Below are positions 45,943 to 46,386 of a DNA stretch of 46,386 nt, one piece after another. The translations under genes were made by a program, and so were the position numbers. Within the stretch, counting starts at the first letter, position 1; each line of letters begins with the position of its first letter. The notes below the pieces were generated by a model. It worked only from the letters and a program-made list of their open reading frames with translations, had not been told where the DNA came from and searched no databases. The stretch comes from Guillardia theta CCMP2712 (taxonomy: Eukaryota; Cryptophyceae; Pyrenomonadales; Geminigeraceae), in contig NW_005434603.1 in NCBI RefSeq assembly GCF_000315625.1, forward strand, positions 112,652 through 159,037. The letters are read 5' to 3'.

Positions 45943-46386
45943 GAAGATGACATGTACTCGAGAATGGATGAGTGTGAGTGATAGCCTTGAACATGAACTG
46001 ATGGCGTGACGGGTGAGCAACAGCCGTCGCGTCTCTTGTCAGGAGCAGACTCGGTACCTCACTGATCTCAGTCAAGGTGCAACATTGACGATCTCGAGGT
46101 AGATGACGAGGCGTCTGCGGATGAAACGACCAACGTCTCCAAGGTATCCTCCCTTGCTGCTCTTCTTCTCCTTCCCATGACAACCTCTTCGTAATCAGAA
46201 GGTCAACGCGCACAAGTCAAGGAGGCTGACAGGTCTGCGACCCCTTCGTGTTAAACGTCGGCTGACCCTCCGATCGCAGATGATGACCTAAGTCATCAGA
46301 AGGTCTTTGCGGATAGCCTTCCTTACAACATTATGCTCCTGCTCATTCTCCTGCTCCTGCTCCTCTGCTCGTGCTCCTGTGCTCCT
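45943..46386 (+). CDS. Partial exons of a gene running off the window
   Basis: Short exon candidates with splice signals: about 45943-45972 (EDDMYSRMDE), 46043-46142 (EQTRYLTDLSQGATLTIS in one frame, NIDDLEVDDEASADETTNV in another) and 46199-46232 (KVNAHKSRRLT). They may be a separate gene or a continuation after 45732. The window ends in CTCCTG repeats. No family recognised. Confidence 0.25.

Overview
The window is nuclear DNA of a eukaryotic microbe. Protein-coding signal is cut by short GT-AG introns (about 48-260 bases; many near 50-80), genes lie on both strands a few hundred bases apart, AATAAA signals follow several stop codons, and there are no bacterial-style operons. The gene content (TAF12, WDR55, ATP23, a non-canonical nucleotidyltransferase, ER thioredoxin proteins) and an inserted virus-like fibre gene would suit a unicellular alga. 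A cryptophyte such as Guillardia theta is my best guess, but this is inference, not proof. A run of 100 N at 26287-26386 marks an assembly gap.

Layout. 1-3.5 kb: two unrecognised multi-exon genes converge across purine/pyrimidine-rich simple sequence. 4-5.5 kb: a frameshifted gene remnant beside a GC-rich patchwork island. 5.5-17.2 kb: a 5.5-5.7 kb block present twice in tandem, almost identical, preceded by a much older diverged fragment of the same block. Each copy carries a minus-strand gene with a coiled coil and a C-terminal membrane anchor, a minus-strand gene with a broken C2 domain and helical downstream exons, and a plus-strand membrane ORF. The junction between the copies rebuilds an open exon. 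17.4-20.5 kb: three near-identical copies and one diverged member of a small-protein family; two more members lie at 37.4 and 43.5 kb. 21.1-25.7 kb: TAF12 and WDR55 homologues converge; WDR55 is riddled with trinucleotide repeats. 27-29.3 kb: a TRF4/PAP-like nucleotidyltransferase. 29.6-32.7 kb: two divergently oriented single-domain PDI-like paralogues, one with an altered active site. 33.4-35 kb: two tandem paralogues of an unrecognised PH-like fold candidate. 35.7-36.9 kb: ATP23 metalloprotease. 37.9-42 kb: an AT-richer, intronless, hairpin-rich segment with a 78-residue ORF and a 953-residue fibre-like protein, most likely a viral insertion. 42-46.4 kb: GC-rich islands, one small-family member, a coiled-coil gene and the first exons of a gene cut by the window edge.

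The genes do not form a single pathway. What stands out is local birth of genes by duplication (tandem block, small-protein family, PDI pair, PH-like pair), sequence made of slippage-prone repeats, and a probable captured viral gene. The small-protein family defined by a roughly 34-residue C-terminal motif is the best candidate for something undescribed. Exon boundaries given below were worked out by eye from splice signals and reading-frame phase.
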